Source: Epiperipatus broadwayi (taxonomy: Eukaryota; Onychophora; Udeonychophora; Euonychophora; Peripatidae). From it: 64,000 nt of DNA. Of this stretch, positions 10,331 to 24,700 are shown piece after piece; the stretch's first letter is position 1; every line of letters begins with the position of its first letter. The DNA lies in the NCBI GenBank assembly GCA_028023455.1, contig JAQFVV010000228.1, forward strand, positions 1,445,591 to 1,509,590, given 5' to 3'. The position numbers and the translations under genes are program-made. The notes below the pieces were generated by a model. The model was not told the DNA's origin. It worked only from the letters and a program-made list of their open reading frames with translations, and searched no databases.

Positions 10331-13259
10331 TGTTGTAACAGTGAAAAGATGTCAGGAACATTGAACTTCGAAAGAAAATTATTATTTTAAGTAAATAATT
10401 TGTTTAATATAAAAATATAATATATATACATTACAATTATGCACACTCCAATGCTATGATTATGATGACATTTAATGAACCTCGAAAGTGCTAAGCTAAG
10501 ATAATAATTTTCATGCAATAATAGCTTTTCTTTATGAGAATGGGTCAGCACATATATTTATAGTATTTTATTTGTTCTAAATACAACTAAGGCAGAATTT
10601 TAATGCTGACATCACTATAAGTTATGTAAAGATAAAAAAAGATCAAATTTCTATGACTTTACAAAAATAGTTATAATGCATTATTAACATTCTTTGGCCT
10701 GAAGGCTTATCCGAATCTTTTGAAAAAAATTCTGAGAATAATGAAGTCATGATTATAATAAATCTAAACATCCAACACTTGACGTTCTAACTGTATAAAA
10801 TGTAATAGGTAAGATAATATCCAAAACATCTATATCATTATGAACATATACTTAAAGAAGCAAATTATAATTTTGTTTTTTAATAATGCAAATTCATACC
10901 TTGATTATACTCTATAAAAGTGTTATCTAACTATATTTTTCTGGCATACTGATGATAATATTTCAAGAAAATTATACATCTATTCTTCTTTTTTAGTTAC
11001 TAATTCATTTTCCAGATGTTAGATTTCTGTTCCAGTTATCAAACTTTTTATAAAAAATAGTACAACAATTCAAATTAAGCCTAAAAACCTTTAGCTTTTT
11101 AGACTACCATTCTTATTATTATAGCAAGTACAAACACTAAAATTCCTAAGTTCATTTGTGCTATATCATAAAATATACCTTTTTGGGGTTTTTTTTTTTT
11201 GCCAGAAGGAATCTAGGGCCCACATTAACTAAATGGCATTGAAATCACTAATGGAAAATAAAAAATTAAAAAAGATTGAAACAGATGAAATTAATATAGG
11301 GAAAAAAAATGAAGAAGGTTGACTGTTCAGAGTCAACAAGAGCAGGGTAGACAATCAATAAAATAAAAATTAAAAAATGCTGAATTCTCATAAATGATAA
11401 AGAGATGTTTCAAAACATCAAATTAGATTAGATTGATATATACACATATACAACTTAAAAAAATGAAAGGTATCTAACATGAATTTAAAATCTTCACTTT
11501 TAAATACAACACATTAAACAAAATATTAAAAAAGTACAAAATTATACACAGGAGAACTATTTTCAGTAAATGCAAGAAATGACTGGTTATTTAAAAAAAA
11601 ACAAAACATAGTAGTACATTCAATAATCTTACTATAAATCTTCATAATGTGAAAGCTCATTAAAGATTATGATATAACTTTAAAATTAAGACAGATAGGG
11701 ATGCAAATTACCACTGACAATGATCAAGTGCTATTGCTTGATAACAAAACTTTTTATCTAGCTATTCAATCTGCCTCCAGGCAACAATTTAAAAATATAT
11801 ATAAAGATAAATTATTTTATTACAGAGTTAAAAAAAATCCAATTGATATGTCTTGGGAAAACATGTGGTGTTCAAGCATCAAAATGAAGGACTTCTAATC
11901 AGCATTTGAGTCTGCCAAGCTGTCAATAGCCTAACCTGTGCAGAACATTGGATTGAGTAATAAAATATAATAAATATATTAAGATATAATAAAATCTGAT
12001 TAAAATATTGTTGATGCTAAATCTTTAGAAATTTAAAACAATCCATCTGACAAGTCTACAGAAAATTTAAATAAGTCAACAAAATAACTAGCAAAAATTT
12101 GAAATCAAGAGTATATATATATGTTGTTTCAAATTAGATCTTTATTTAAAAGTTTTATTTGTAACACACTACCTATTGCCTCAAAACAATTGTACTGTTC
12201 TATATTTATATTTTTACAAAATAAAAATTAGTATTAAATCCGTTCCAGCTTTTAAAATACATAATGTAATCAAAAAGGTATGAGCACATATATATTTATA
12301 CACATATATTATGTAATTCCATTAAGTATATGTAATAACATTTTTGTTTTACCTTATATTAAAAAAAAACATTCATAATCATTTAAGCTTCATTTAAACT
12401 AAATAATAAAAATAGTGCGAGCATATTAAAACAATAGTATACAATCAAGAATAAGGATTAGTAAAACATGACACAGTTAATGAAATTTACAGCATAAGGG
12501 AGTGAGAAAAAATAATAATAAAATTGCTGAATTTACATTTATTTGGACTGTAACTTAATTACAATTATAAACCATAACGCTTATCAAAATCATAAAATAT
12601 TAGGATAACTAACATAAGTTTCCCTACATATGCTTTGATAATTACAAATGAAAAAGGTCTCTGGGATATTCTTGATCATTCCTAGAGTCCCACTTGAGTC
12701 AAAGTTCCTGATCAGTATTACCATGGATTAAATCCTTTTTTATTGTTTATTACAGTGGAAGAGTAACCATCTCTAAAATGTGTTAATCACTTTCTAGTGA
12801 CTCCAGCATAAACATATATGGTTTGATTTCAAAGATTAAAATAGTTATTATTACAAGATAATGACTTATATGTTGTGAATGTGTTTTTCTTTATTTTAAC
12901 ACTTGCAATTATTTAATATATATCTTTAAATCTATACATATACCTTTCAAATCTAATATTTGTAAACATCTTATTTATTATATCAACTATACATATATTT
13001 AATACACACACCATCCGTGTGTTCCTATATAAATAACATTGTTATTATGTATATACAATAAATATATTTATATAAATAAAATAGATAATCTCTTATTAAA
13101 TATAATTGAATCTAAACACATACAAAAACAATAAAATATGCAAATAAACAAAAAGATGTGTGATTATATGTGAAAACATTTTTATTTTCATCTTGTGCAA
13201 AATATTTTTATAATCATTTAAGCTTTTAATTTTCAATCATTTAAATTAAAGAATAGTAA
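10331..13259. other. No gene seen; AT-rich DNA
   Basis: Homopolymer runs and weak (AT)n only. The open frame at 11701-11898 has no recognisable domain. A slightly less AT-rich patch at 12650-12800 shows no motif. Confidence 0.55.
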
Positions 13260-13690
13260 GTGGTGTGTGTGAGTGCGCAATGAATGGAATTTCGCAAGTA
13301 CTTTAACACTTATCAGGCTACCAAAAACTTCACACTGACAGAACTCAGGAGCACAATAAGCACAACTAATAAGGTTTCATTCTAGGGAACAGTTCCTCAG
13401 CCAAGCATTTAACAGCAATGTAACATTAGGGACCATCTCTTAATAACCGCTTTCATTTTTCAATCATTTGCATGTGAATTCCTTCATGCTCAGAAAAATC
13501 ATCTTGCAACAAATACCATCAACCTATTCAACAGGAAGTTGTTAATTTACTTGATTCCCATTTGACACTTTCTTTAATCAATTATTGTGCACTCTCTCCT
13601 GGAACTCCATTAATCATGTGACTAAGTTCTAAGCTTTATATCATCGAGAGAGAAAAAAGGAGGAAGAGAATAGTTGTGTACATGGAAAAG
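13260..13690. other. GC-richer patch of unknown nature
   Basis: About 430 bp are visibly less AT-rich than the flanks, with normal mixed-base text (for example AACTCAGGAGCACAATAAGC) and no long A or T runs. No open frame, splice pattern, tRNA box or terminal repeat was found. It could be old unique sequence, an untranslated exon, or the body of an unrecognised repeat. Confidence 0.35.
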
Positions 13691-15098
13691 CAAACGAAAT
13701 AAAATGAAACAAATAAAAAATTTAACTTTGTACACTTATAATTTATTTTTGAAAGAGTTTTTATTTTTTAAAAAAATAAAAAATACTGTAATAAATAAAA
13801 TATATGACAGATTTAATTTTAAAAAATATAAAATGGAAGTTTGAAATATAAAGATATAACTGCATTGAAAACTATTTTTGTTAAACAATAAATTTAGACA
13901 ATTTTTTAGAAAATATTATAGCGATTAAACAACCTTTAGAGATAATATAATATAGAATAAGCAGGCTTTATCATTTACAAGCAAAAGTAATCTTAAAACA
14001 GATCAATAAAAAATATAACTTTTAAAATAGCTATACAAAGACAATAATGAAATAAAAATACAACTGTACATACTGCACAAATTTAAAAAAATGTAAATTA
14101 TTTTAAATTACATTGTTTTATTAGTGTAATGGTCTTCGAAATAATTGGAAAAATTGGTGAAAAATTCAACATTATGAAAATTAATTAATTTAAAAAATCA
14201 CAATACTGAATCATAATATATATAAAAAGCATATAAAGTGATTAAAAAAATATATATGTATTTTATGTTCTCTATCAGAAGTCAAATTCTAAAGAATAAT
14301 GAAAAAATATATATAAACATTACATCATTACTGATGAATTTGCTTGCCATCCTCTTAACACAATTTATTCTATCAATTTTAGAACTATAAAAATATTAAG
14401 ATGCTTAATAATAGAAGTATTAATAGGTTCTTTATTTTCGGTTGTCATTCATTTATTTTCCAGAAGAAAAAAAAAAAGAAGATAAACAAGGGTAGAGACA
14501 CACAAAAAAGGATACAAATTAGAACTATTGTGCACTTAATTAATATATAGAAATGTGACTAAACAAAATGTTTAATTTCAGTTGCAGTCAGTGTCCAATG
14601 ATGATTAGTGGCATAAGAAACTCATGAATTAAGATCTACATAAATCTAAGTGACTTAACTTTTCACCTAACAAATACACTTTATCGACATATTATGCATT
14701 TGGTTAAAGATGCAGTTTTCACAATAACATTACTGAATAACAAATATAAAATATTATATGGCCATAAAATGTAATAAAGCTAAGAAAATATAATAATTAT
14801 CATAAAAATGAAAAAGAAAAAATATTTTTAAAATTCTTAATTTTAAATTATCCTACATAAAACTTGAATTAAAATAACATATAATAAATATCAATTATTA
14901 TTACTAACAATTTTTTTTTTTTTTTAAAAAAATCAGAACATTTTAGTTTCCTTTTGCTTCAAGTCCTAGGAAGAAGATAACCACTTGGAGGGTTGTTTTT
15001 GTAACAAAATAAATAGTAGATTATGGGGTTCCTTCAAGTATGTATTTAATTTATAGCATTGATATATTATAATTTGGAAACACAAATGTATATTATTA
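13691..15098. other. No gene seen
   Basis: Very AT-rich; homopolymer runs and short (AT)n only. Confidence 0.55.
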
Positions 15099-15271
15099 GA
15101 ACAATTTTATGTACACAGGCATATATATTTTATATAAAAAATATAATTATTAATATTATCTTTATTCTGAATTGTCCTATCAGAGCAATTTTATGTAAGT
15201 AGACATACATATATATCATATATAAAAATTACAATTAATAATAATAATGTGTTTATTCTGAATTGTTCCAT
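15099..15271. repeat. Tandem duplication of an about 83-bp unit
   Basis: Unit 1 (15099-15181) and unit 2 (15182-15271) share AGA(A)CAATTTTATGTA, GACATA/GGCATA(C)ATAT, TATATAAAAA and TTTATTCTGAATTGT in the same order. Divergence is moderate. Confidence 0.75.
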
Positions 15272-16055
15272 CAATTCAAGGTTATTGTTTTTTTTTTTAA
15301 AGAAAAATGGAAAAAATTAATACAAATTGTACTGCCATTTTGAAAATAGCATTTTGAAGATAAATGAATTATTTATAAAATAACATTGGATATACATACA
15401 TATTATGTACTATTTTCCTGTTATGTTTATTGAAATATAAATTTGCTTCATTTAAATTTCTGAACATGGATATGCAAAGAGAAGATAGTTTAATTAATGC
15501 AAATAAAGTAGAAATATGAAAGAATGTCATGAGCATCTCCTGCCATCAGTTAGTTTTATGTAGCAATTATAATAAATGAGATCTGCTTGAATCTTATCTT
15601 TTTATTCTTTATTTCTTTTCTAAATTTTTATGCTTCATTATAAATTAATAATATCGAACACAAATATATGTTGAATTTACAATGGAGTAAATTTTTTTTC
15701 TTCTAGGATTTGAAATACTACATTGTAAACTGCAAAACTATTTATTTACATTCTAAAATAAATATTATTATTTAAAATAATTTCTAAATAAATGATACTG
15801 GGGTTTTTTCAAGTATTAAATAATCAAGAACCAAAAATAATATTATTAATGAACATTTTCTATTTTTGTTGCATTTTTATATATTATATAATCTCTTTTT
15901 TTTTTTGTAATTATGTAGTGAGTGTACTTTTTTTTTTTTAATAGTGAAATGAAATTTCATAGGGATGTAAACATTGGGGAGGAAGAATTTAATAATATCA
16001 AATTATCATTTTAAGAAACACTGAAATAAACCAAACAATGAAATGTATACATGTA

Positions 16056-16202
16056 AATGTTTTGAATGTTTAATACCATTTTTATTATAGTTATAATTTG
16101 CTTAGCATGTTTTTGATATTGACGATCAGAATCATATTTGCTCATCAAGTTATAAGTATAATAAAAATGGTACTACCTTTTCTTGGTTAAACATTCAAAA
16201 TG
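16056..16202. repeat. 147-bp inverted repeat
   Basis: TTGAATGTTTAA...TACCATTTTTATTATA on the left pairs with TATAATAAAAATGGTA...TTAAACATTCAA on the right; each arm is about 35-45 nt with interruptions. It is consistent with a small MITE. No target duplication is evident. Confidence 0.6.
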
Positions 16203-17808
16203 TTTAGATATATAAATTATACTAAGCACAAGAAAGGAGATATAATTTTTTTTTTAATTATAAACAAAGAAATGTTTGTTTGTTTTTTTTAAAAAATAAA
16301 ATACATGATATATATTTTATTTAATTTTAAAGGACTTATGAATCTTATTTCTTTGCAATATTTAACAAGTAATACTTTTAATTTTATTTTTATTACAAAA
16401 TTAAAATTTCATCATTAAATGTAAACATTGGCATCTTATTGTGATTATGAGCATGTTTAAATAAAAATAAAACAGGTAAAAATGTATTTTTGATGCACTT
16501 GATTATACAATTGAGGTTCTTTTTTTTTTACAATTACATAATAATAAAAATGTCTTATTTCTTTTGATAAAAATATTCATATTTAAAATAGAGAACAAAC
16601 TGCTTTAAGTAATTTTGCAATTCTGTTATTTTAAAGTTATTAAATAAATTTTAGATAGATAAGTAGTATTTTAAATATTGTATTTTTAATTTGTTTATGA
16701 TATAGTTAATTACTATGGGTGATCAAAGATTATTTAGCCTATTACACAAAGCATAAAAACAATACATTTTTACCATCAAGTGCTCTTTTAATTTTTTTTC
16801 TTTGATATATTATTCAAACAAATAAAAACTTATTTTCTACTTTGTTTCCAATATTTATATTGTTTTAAACAAGAATTCAAAAAAAGTCTAAAAAATAAAA
16901 TATTAATTTTTCAACTAAACAAAAATTATTAATATACAGAAGTAAATTAATAAAAAAAAAAGTGACAAAATTTAATATTTTAATATATAACTGCACTGAA
17001 AAATAACTCAAAATATCAAAGTTCTTTTTAAAAAATTAATATTCTAAAACCATTTTTGTCAGCTTTTGATTGGAAGTGTTTTTATTCTCTGATGTTTTCT
17101 AGTTTTATTTGACTAATTTGCTCTAAAAAGTTACAAAAAATTCAATAAAACTGAATAAAAATTTAATAATTTTATAAAAATAAATAATAAAAAGGAAAAT
17201 AGATTTTATATAAATTTATTATGTTTTTACATTATTAATAAAAGATAATGTAAGGCAAACATACTATCAGCCTTTCAATTCTGCTAAATATGACTAGGTT
17301 TTGCCTTTTCAATTATTACTGGTTGAAAACTTTTTCTTTTATCAGAATTCTTTGATCTCCAGTAGCTCCTGATATCTAACTATTATAATAAAAAATAATA
17401 ATTGACAACTAATTTTTAAATATATAAAATTTTACTATTGTAAATTGAAAATAGATTCCAGCCACTGATTGCAGACATTGTAGATTCATACCATGGATAG
17501 CTTCTGAGAAAATTGTGCAAAAAATTAATTATATAATGAATAAAAACTAACATTTTAAAAAAAAGACATAATTGCTTTTAATAACCTTGGTATACTCTTA
17601 TATGTTTGTAATTACAAAATGGTCACTATAGCTAATAGCTGTTGTTTTTAAAGTAGTAAGTGCAAGGTGATAATGATTTTCATAGGCAATCCTTACATTA
17701 AAAGCTTTCATATGATATGAGTCTGTAGAAATTCTATATTAATATATAAACATGTCAAAAATAAATATATTTTTCTATGTAAAACTTGTATTTACATAAA
17801 TAATCAAC
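16203..17808. other. No gene seen
   Basis: AT-rich, many poly-A/T runs, no supported feature. Confidence 0.55.
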
Positions 17809-18181
17809 TTCATTGTTAAATGGAAGTTGCCTTGATGAAGGTTGAAATTGTTGATTATTATTGATATTAAGATTGTCTAAGTATTGACTGATTTTCATAA
17901 TTACTTAGAAACCTGTTTAACCTTGAGTATTATTACACTTATTATTTAAGTAATACTTTGGGTGCAATTACCTGTTTAAGGGGGTTTATTTAAACTTCTT
18001 TGTATCAATAATTTCAATCTCTGTGGTCAAGTTGCAATCTTTAGTGTCTATATAAATATATTGGACATAAAAAGGTAAAATTCCGCCTTTATTGTTAAAT
18101 GGAGGTTGCCTTGACAACAGGTTGAGATTGTTGATTGTTATTGATATTGGGTTTGTCTAAGTGTTGACTGATTTTAATAAT
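17809..18181. repeat. Direct repeat pair of about 92 bp, 275 bp apart
   Basis: 17809-17903 and 18087-18181 share ATTGTTAAATGGA(A/G)GTTGCCTTGA, GGTTGA(A/G)ATTGTTGATT, TTATTGATATT and GTCTAAGT(A/G)TTGACTGATTTT. The spacer has no recognisable content. The copies may be terminal repeats of a short element or a local duplication. Confidence 0.75.
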
Positions 18182-20460
18182 TATATAAATAATGTATGAA
18201 GAAGACAAAATCATAAAATTACCAGAAGTGATATTTATAAATCAAATGAGTGTGAAAACCTGCAATATTTAAAAAAAAAAAAAACAGACAAAAATAGTGT
18301 AAAAAATTTAATTAATTAAAAGTTTCATTTCTTTATTCACAATGTTCCTGCCCTGAATTAATTTTATTACAGTTAAATTTCAACTGCTTTCTGATATTTT
18401 GAGGGTTTTATTGCATTATTGTAAATATATTTTACTTTTTTTACAATAAAATTTTATTTAAATCAAAAACTAATATTAACAAAATCTAATTATGGATAAG
18501 TGTTCAAAAAAGAAGTAAGTATTTGCATTTTTGAATTGATAAAAAATTTATGATAAAAAAATTAAAATGAAATAAAACTTCAAATATTTATTTCACTAAG
18601 TTGTCAATAAAAACAATAATTTAATATTTTATCACTTGGGAAAACATATGATGCTTAAGCACAAGAAGTACTCAGTGGCAAACTATGTATCTTCAGCTCT
18701 CAAATTTGCTGTCATACCATTACATTAAACTAAAACTATGTAACAAATTGATTGTGGTCAACTGGTAAACCTCCAAGAAAATTTTTGGCTCCCTCCTCCT
18801 TCTCCTGAATTAAAAGGAATTCTTCTTCTTTTTTTTTTTTTATAAAATGCAAAATATATTTTAAAAAAATATATATCAAAATTATCAATTCAAGTTGCTC
18901 TGGCAGAAAAATAATTAATTAATTTCCAAGAGTACTTACTTTTGTCTTTTTTTAAATATAATAAGATTCAAAATATGTCAAAATCTAGCAATAGTTGTGT
19001 TATTTACTCAAGTAAATTAGTTCTCAATGGGTAATATTCAATTTCCAAGCGATTGCTGTGTGTCCATCTGGAAAAATATTATTATTGCACAACAAATTAT
19101 GAAATTCCTGTTTCACAATACTCCTATTTAAATGTTCTACATAATAAAAATAGTATTTTATCATATTTTAAAAAAGACATAAAATGCAAAGAAAAATGAG
19201 ACATGCACTTTTTTAAAAAAAAATGTGGTAACATTGAAATACATTTTTAAAACATGCATGAAAATTTTGATACAGATTATTAAAAGTGAATTATGCAAAC
19301 AAAAATTAAAGGAATTGATATCATAACTAACTAGCCAACAATCATATTTTATTAAACCCATAATTAAATCTCAGGCAACAACAGTTACTTTCAGTAAGTA
19401 ATAAAAGTATTTCTAAAAGCCAGTAATTCATTTAAAAATAAAAATGAGATCATTTTAACAAAGAGCTGCACCTTTCATATAGCACTTTCACACAACCTAT
19501 AGAAATTATAAAATGTGATTTCATTAAACAAGTGGATAAAGATATCAATAATTATATTTGTTTTTTGTTTTTTGCAGTTTAATGAATCCATCAATGTAAC
19601 TGATATTTCTTAGCTTTATATTTTTATAAGAATAGTTTTTTTTAAAATGTGTGTGAAAAAAAGAATTATAGACAATATTATCTCTAAAGAATTAAAACAT
19701 GTAATGGAAAAATACACAGCTATAAATATGAGTCAGGAGATTCAAGTGTTTCATACCTCTATCTCATCTGACAAGCTGGAGATGGTTGTGTGATATGATG
19801 GAATTGAAATGAGAGATGCATTACTAAAAATAATAAAAAACTTTAAAAGTATGCTGATGTTGTTTATTGAGCATTCAAAAATGTAAATAGAAGAGAAACA
19901 AATTCCAATTCAAAAGTTGTATAAATGATAATTCTTGAGATGCTATCAATAAACACAAAAAATAAATGGATTTTTGATTATGTGTTGCAAACATAGTGAC
20001 TTTTATGGTTTTATTCCATATCATTGCATTATTCATTATTCGTCAGCAAACTTTACTGTAAAATTCTGAAGTATATTTCCTATTATAAAAATTCTGAAAT
20101 AAAATTTTGAACTCCATTTGAGACAAAAGTCTTCAAAGAAGAATTTTCGGGTCATAAACCTAAAAAGAAAATGAATCTGGGTAATGGAGGTAAAGTCAGG
20201 ATATATTTTACAAAGATTCTATAAAAGGTAAAAAAAAAATTTGATAGACAGGAGATAAAATATATATAAAAATTAGTAATGATGTTTAGTTAAAATATTT
20301 TACTTTTGTTGTGAACATAACTAACTGTCATAATGAACTGAACTTACTATTGCAAGCAAGAAACAAAACAGTAGCTGAAATAGTGGAATATATTAATACT
20401 TTCAAAAACAAATTAAAGCTGTTATCTTTCTGATCAATGAAGAATTGAAAATTTTCAAAA
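18182..20460. other. No gene seen
   Basis: AT-rich. The minus-strand frame at 19161-19361 is low-complexity and is not called. Confidence 0.55.
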
Positions 20461-20592
20461 ATGTCTGATAACTTTTTTTTTTCCCAAAGTGTCATGGCAT
20501 CGGCCGGGACGCGAACCCGCAACTCGGGAAACTGCTTGTAAGCCAGTCGTGCTGACCTCTCAACCCCCAATGCAAGACATGTCTGATAACTT
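20461..20592 (-). mobile_element. Short tRNA-derived SINE with 14-bp target duplication
   Basis: Minus strand. The insert (20475-20578) is bounded by exact 14-bp direct repeats, ATGTCTGATAACTT, at 20461-20474 and 20579-20592. Read on minus it is a tRNA-like body with an A box (GGTTGAGAGGTCAGCAC) and a B box (GGGTTCGCGTCCC), then GATGCCATGACAC and a terminal A-tract. The element is almost only a tRNA body plus tail, about 100 bp. Target duplications and the A tail show L1- or RTE-type retroposition. Sister copies lie at 28.6 and 39.2 kb. Confidence 0.85.
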
Positions 20593-21559
20593 ATCAAGAA
20601 AACAAGTATATTCAACAAAAACAAATATTATGAGAAAATAATGACTTTATTCTTAACTTGGGAGAATGTTTAAAAATATATACCATATTAGAATTAATTT
20701 TTATATCCAAGTTTTACCTGTTTAGAAATATTGATATGAAAAAATGTTTAAAAAGTCTTTCTTTTATCTATACTGCAAAGTGAGGTTCTTCAAAATGATA
20801 TACATTTAAAAGTCATAGTTTATAACTTAACAATCACTTTAGAAAGGACAAAGTAATATTTTCTAATTCAAAAAAAACTTTAATTATATTTCACATTACT
20901 TGGTTCTGCCTATTTACGGTAAGTCTGCACTTTTAATGTGAAATTTAATTAGGCTAAAATGTCATTCCTTTCTCATAAACAACAACTTAGAATCAAGATT
21001 AATAGTTAGTAATTATATACTGATACATTTAAGATTAGTGGCTAATAAACTTTTATGATTCTATTTTAAATTTATATTTGCTTATGAGTTTTAGTTCCTT
21101 TTTGAATAAATATATTATTTTATCATATGGTAAACTATTATTATTGTTATAATATTATAAATACATGATTGATTATGATACTTCAACTCAAGAAAATAAA
21201 TACTTTTGGCCTAAAAAATTCTACTCAGGCTTACATTAATTCATGTAGGGCTTAATTGTGAATGAACTTTTAGAAATCTATAATTTTAATATATGCTCTG
21301 ATAAAATGAAATATCATTCAACTTTCAACAATAACAAAAATTAAACTAAAATCTAATTATTTATGTCAAGCAATCACACCCATTTCTATATTCCAAAACT
21401 TTTATTGTATTTTTATTAAATTTTTAATATTATTTTGAATGTTTTATTACTATTGTAAAATTATATAAATTTGCTTATAAAAAAATATAAGTAAACTGTA
21501 GATTCAGGACCTTTAGAATCTTACAGCATCCAGAACTGGTGAAAGCTGCAGTATGTTAG
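20593..21559. other. No gene seen
   Basis: AT-rich; ends in a (TTTG)n run at about 21558-21583. Confidence 0.55.
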
Positions 21560-21579
21560 TTTGTTTGTTTGTTTGTTTG

Positions 21580-21715
21580 TTTTGCAGTCAGTACATTAGT
21601 GCCCATATGATTAACCCAGTTAATAGTAGTGAGATACTGATTTATCTACTAATTCTGGGTTCAATGTTCCTATTGTGATTGAGCTGAATAAATATCTTGG
21701 ATTAATAGTGAAGTT
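21580..21715 (+). mobile_element. Possible tRNA-derived SINE
   Basis: AACCCAGTTAATAGTAGTGAG near 21615 resembles an A box and GGGTTCAATGTTCC near 21657 a B box, with near-tRNA spacing. The following GAGCTGAATAAATA could be a tail. A (TTTG)n run lies just upstream. Both boxes are decayed and the ends are not defined. Confidence 0.45.
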
Positions 21716-21719
21716 TGCA

Positions 21720-24700
21720 TATTTAAAATATTTAGTATAACTGCTCTATTTGTAACTTCAAAATCCTACTTAGCAATCTCCCATAATGCTCGGGTCACTA
21801 AAATCTTTTTCTTATGCAATAAAATATTTAAAAGAGTTATTCCAAAGAATCAAATTTCTTAATATTATAATTTTTTTTTAAAAAAACAGCATTAATACTT
21901 GAGTTTCCAAATAAAAAATCATTTACTTATTAATTAAAACATCTTTTCAAAATTAAAATAAAGATTATAAATCTAGCGTTAACAATTAAATATAATTAAT
22001 TGCTTTGATTATAAAGGTTTAAATTTTTAAACTGATGAATATAATCAAAAGAGAGAAGACTCTTCTGTTTTTCTAGCTATAAGCTATAAAAGATTAACGG
22101 AGTGCTCTTGCAAGACAGCATCCTACATCATAAAGTATTTAGTCTTCTCTCTTAATGTTCGGGCATTAAATCAAATGACAAAATTAATTACTTTTCTTAT
22201 TTGTTAATCCGTCAATGACAGTTCCTTCACTTCATATGTTAAACATTTTAAAATTTATTTATTTTTTTTTAACAAAAAAAAACAAAAACTTTCCTATTTA
22301 TCAAGTTCAATGTTCTCTCAAAGTTTTTTTTTTTAAAGAAAAAAAATTGCATTATATGTAAACTTATTATTACCAAATAAAATATATGTTTATATTCACT
22401 ATTTATTTATACACGCTCCTTTATTAGATAAGAATCGTCGACCATAAGGCAAAAATCTCTCCAGTACGACTCTACAAACTTTCTCGCTATCATTACTTTC
22501 TTTTCCTTAATCATAAATCAAATCATACTACGTAAATTTATTTATCCTTCCTTAAATAATAAAAACAAATGTTTAATCATCTAGAAGATCATGTGATATT
22601 CAAGCATCAAATGTGACAAGTTGAGTTTAAATCTAAAACTCTTTAACTTTCAAATCAGTCACTCTATCATTGCATTGAATAGCACAATCCATCTTTTAAA
22701 TAATTTTGTGTACAGAAATAGCTTTTACCTATTAGTCTATTTTTGGCCTATATCTGAAACACTGATACTAAATGAACTATTTAAAAAGCAAGTTTCACAA
22801 TTTTAAAATCAATGCGATTAATAAAGTTTTGATCAGCATTAGCATTAGCTTGTTATTGATTTCCAACAATGTTTAAAAAAATTATAGCATCTCATGTTTA
22901 ATTTCAACATTAATTCATTAGAAGATTTGTATGTGAAGATGGTTCTGATGATCCTTTGACCTTTCTTAGTTTTTCTGTGGTTATTCTTTGCCAGTTTTGT
23001 GTTCACTGAACAAAAATTGTAACATAAAAATATTTTATTAGTTAAAAAAAAAATCTGAAGATATCAGAATTCTACAAATCTCAAGTTTTTCAAATAACCT
23101 GAAAGACCAGCTTGTGATGACTGGTAGGTTCTTTGTTCTTGTATTTTGAAAGCATTTGTGGGACTACTTTATTTTTGTTCTAAAAAATGTGTTCAAAAAT
23201 TGTATATTTTTCATAGTTTATTAAAAGACTGATGATTACTTAACAAAATATTTATATAGTAATTATTCATTTTTATTTGATTCTTATAAATGATAATTCT
23301 GCCAAATGCAAAAAAAAAATTTTAAATGACCGCAAAAAAAAAAAGTATGAATTTCATTAATTGCATAAATAAAAACAAACTTTGAAAATATACAACTCCT
23401 CATTATATTAATAATAAATTTTAAAATATGTACACTACTTTGAAATGATTTTTATTTAAGTAATTTCTCATTAATATGTTCATCCCTATAGTAATTTTAA
23501 TTTTCACCAGGCAAGCACAAACAATATTGGCCAAATTAAGTAAAAAAAAAACTTACAGATGGTTGATTTTTTTAAAATACATATATATATTACAAAAAAA
23601 ATCAAAGTTTTATTGGTGAAATAATTAGAATAACAGAAAACAATGATAACACAACTTAGTGCACCAAAAATGTTAAGTTGTATTTTTTTTACATGCTTCA
23701 TTTTAATTTAACAAATCATGATTCAGCAAAATATCAATCTGATCTAACAGAAACTTCAAATGCAAATAAATGGAAAGAGATGTCAAAATGGTGACTATAG
23801 ACAAAAAATATAAAATAATATTTTTTTTTTTTAATTAAAAAAAAATTACAGTAACTGAAATGTTTTCATTATATAGTATATTTACAGACAAGTTAGTTCC
23901 TTTTTTATTGCTTATTAAATGTTAATCCATTAAATATCACTTTTTTACAATTTTTTTTAGTTAGATTTTTAATGTTTATTATATATTTTGAATCTAAAGT
24001 AACAAATTGTTTTGCTATAAGAAATCATTACAATTGTTTAATGCTTATATGACAGTTTTGATTTATAAAGCACTATGGAGAATCACTTACCACTCTTTAA
24101 AATAAAATATTAGTTTCAGATATAAAGTAGCTAGAACACATAATTTCAAAATATTTATTACACTTCAGAAAATGAACTCCGACATCTACATTTAAATGTT
24201 TTGCCAAATAATATAATTAATGAAATAATACAATTAATAACAATCACTTAGATTTCAATTTTATCAATAACTTTCAATCCAGTATTGATATTATATAAAA
24301 TAATTTTTATATTTAAAAAAATCTCTTTGGATTTTTATTAAACCATAAGATATGGGAGCTTAGATTCCATGAATTATACATAGCTTTGTTAATTCTGGTG
24401 GTCAAACTTGTTGTGAACACTTGACCAATAAACCTATTCAATTATATTTTTTATTTATATCACGAGTTAATTACTTGTTGTGCTGTTGTTTCCATTAGTG
24501 AATAACAGCATAATAAAAGAAACTGTGAAGAAAAATACTTCATTATAAATCAAAATCCCTCCTTAGGGTTTTGCGGATAAAGCCAGGATCAAAAATGCTG
24601 TATTAAATAGAAGACTCATGCAATAAACATAATTAATTCCAAAAGCAAGTTCACTAAACAGCCTATTCATTCTATAGTACAAATGAATGCATGAATTTAG

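Noticed and set aside
17845-17875. TTGATGAAGGTTGAAATTG as a hammerhead core
   Set aside because: CUUGAUGA departs from CUGANGA, the partner repeat at 18.1 kb does not keep it, and no stem I is found.
20475-20578. Functional tRNA gene
   Set aside because: A and B boxes are present but the cloverleaf is degraded, a poly-A tail and target duplications follow, and two near-identical copies exist: a SINE, not a gene.
20328-20624. 98-codon minus-strand open frame with a signal-peptide-like start
   Set aside because: It runs straight through the SINE and its target duplications; the middle is translated tRNA-like sequence. No domain.
22032-22038. CTGATGA, possible hammerhead core
   Set aside because: No GAAA at the right distance and no stem II pairing. 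The same applies to CTGATGA near 37300, 14330 and others; about eight chance hits are expected in this length.
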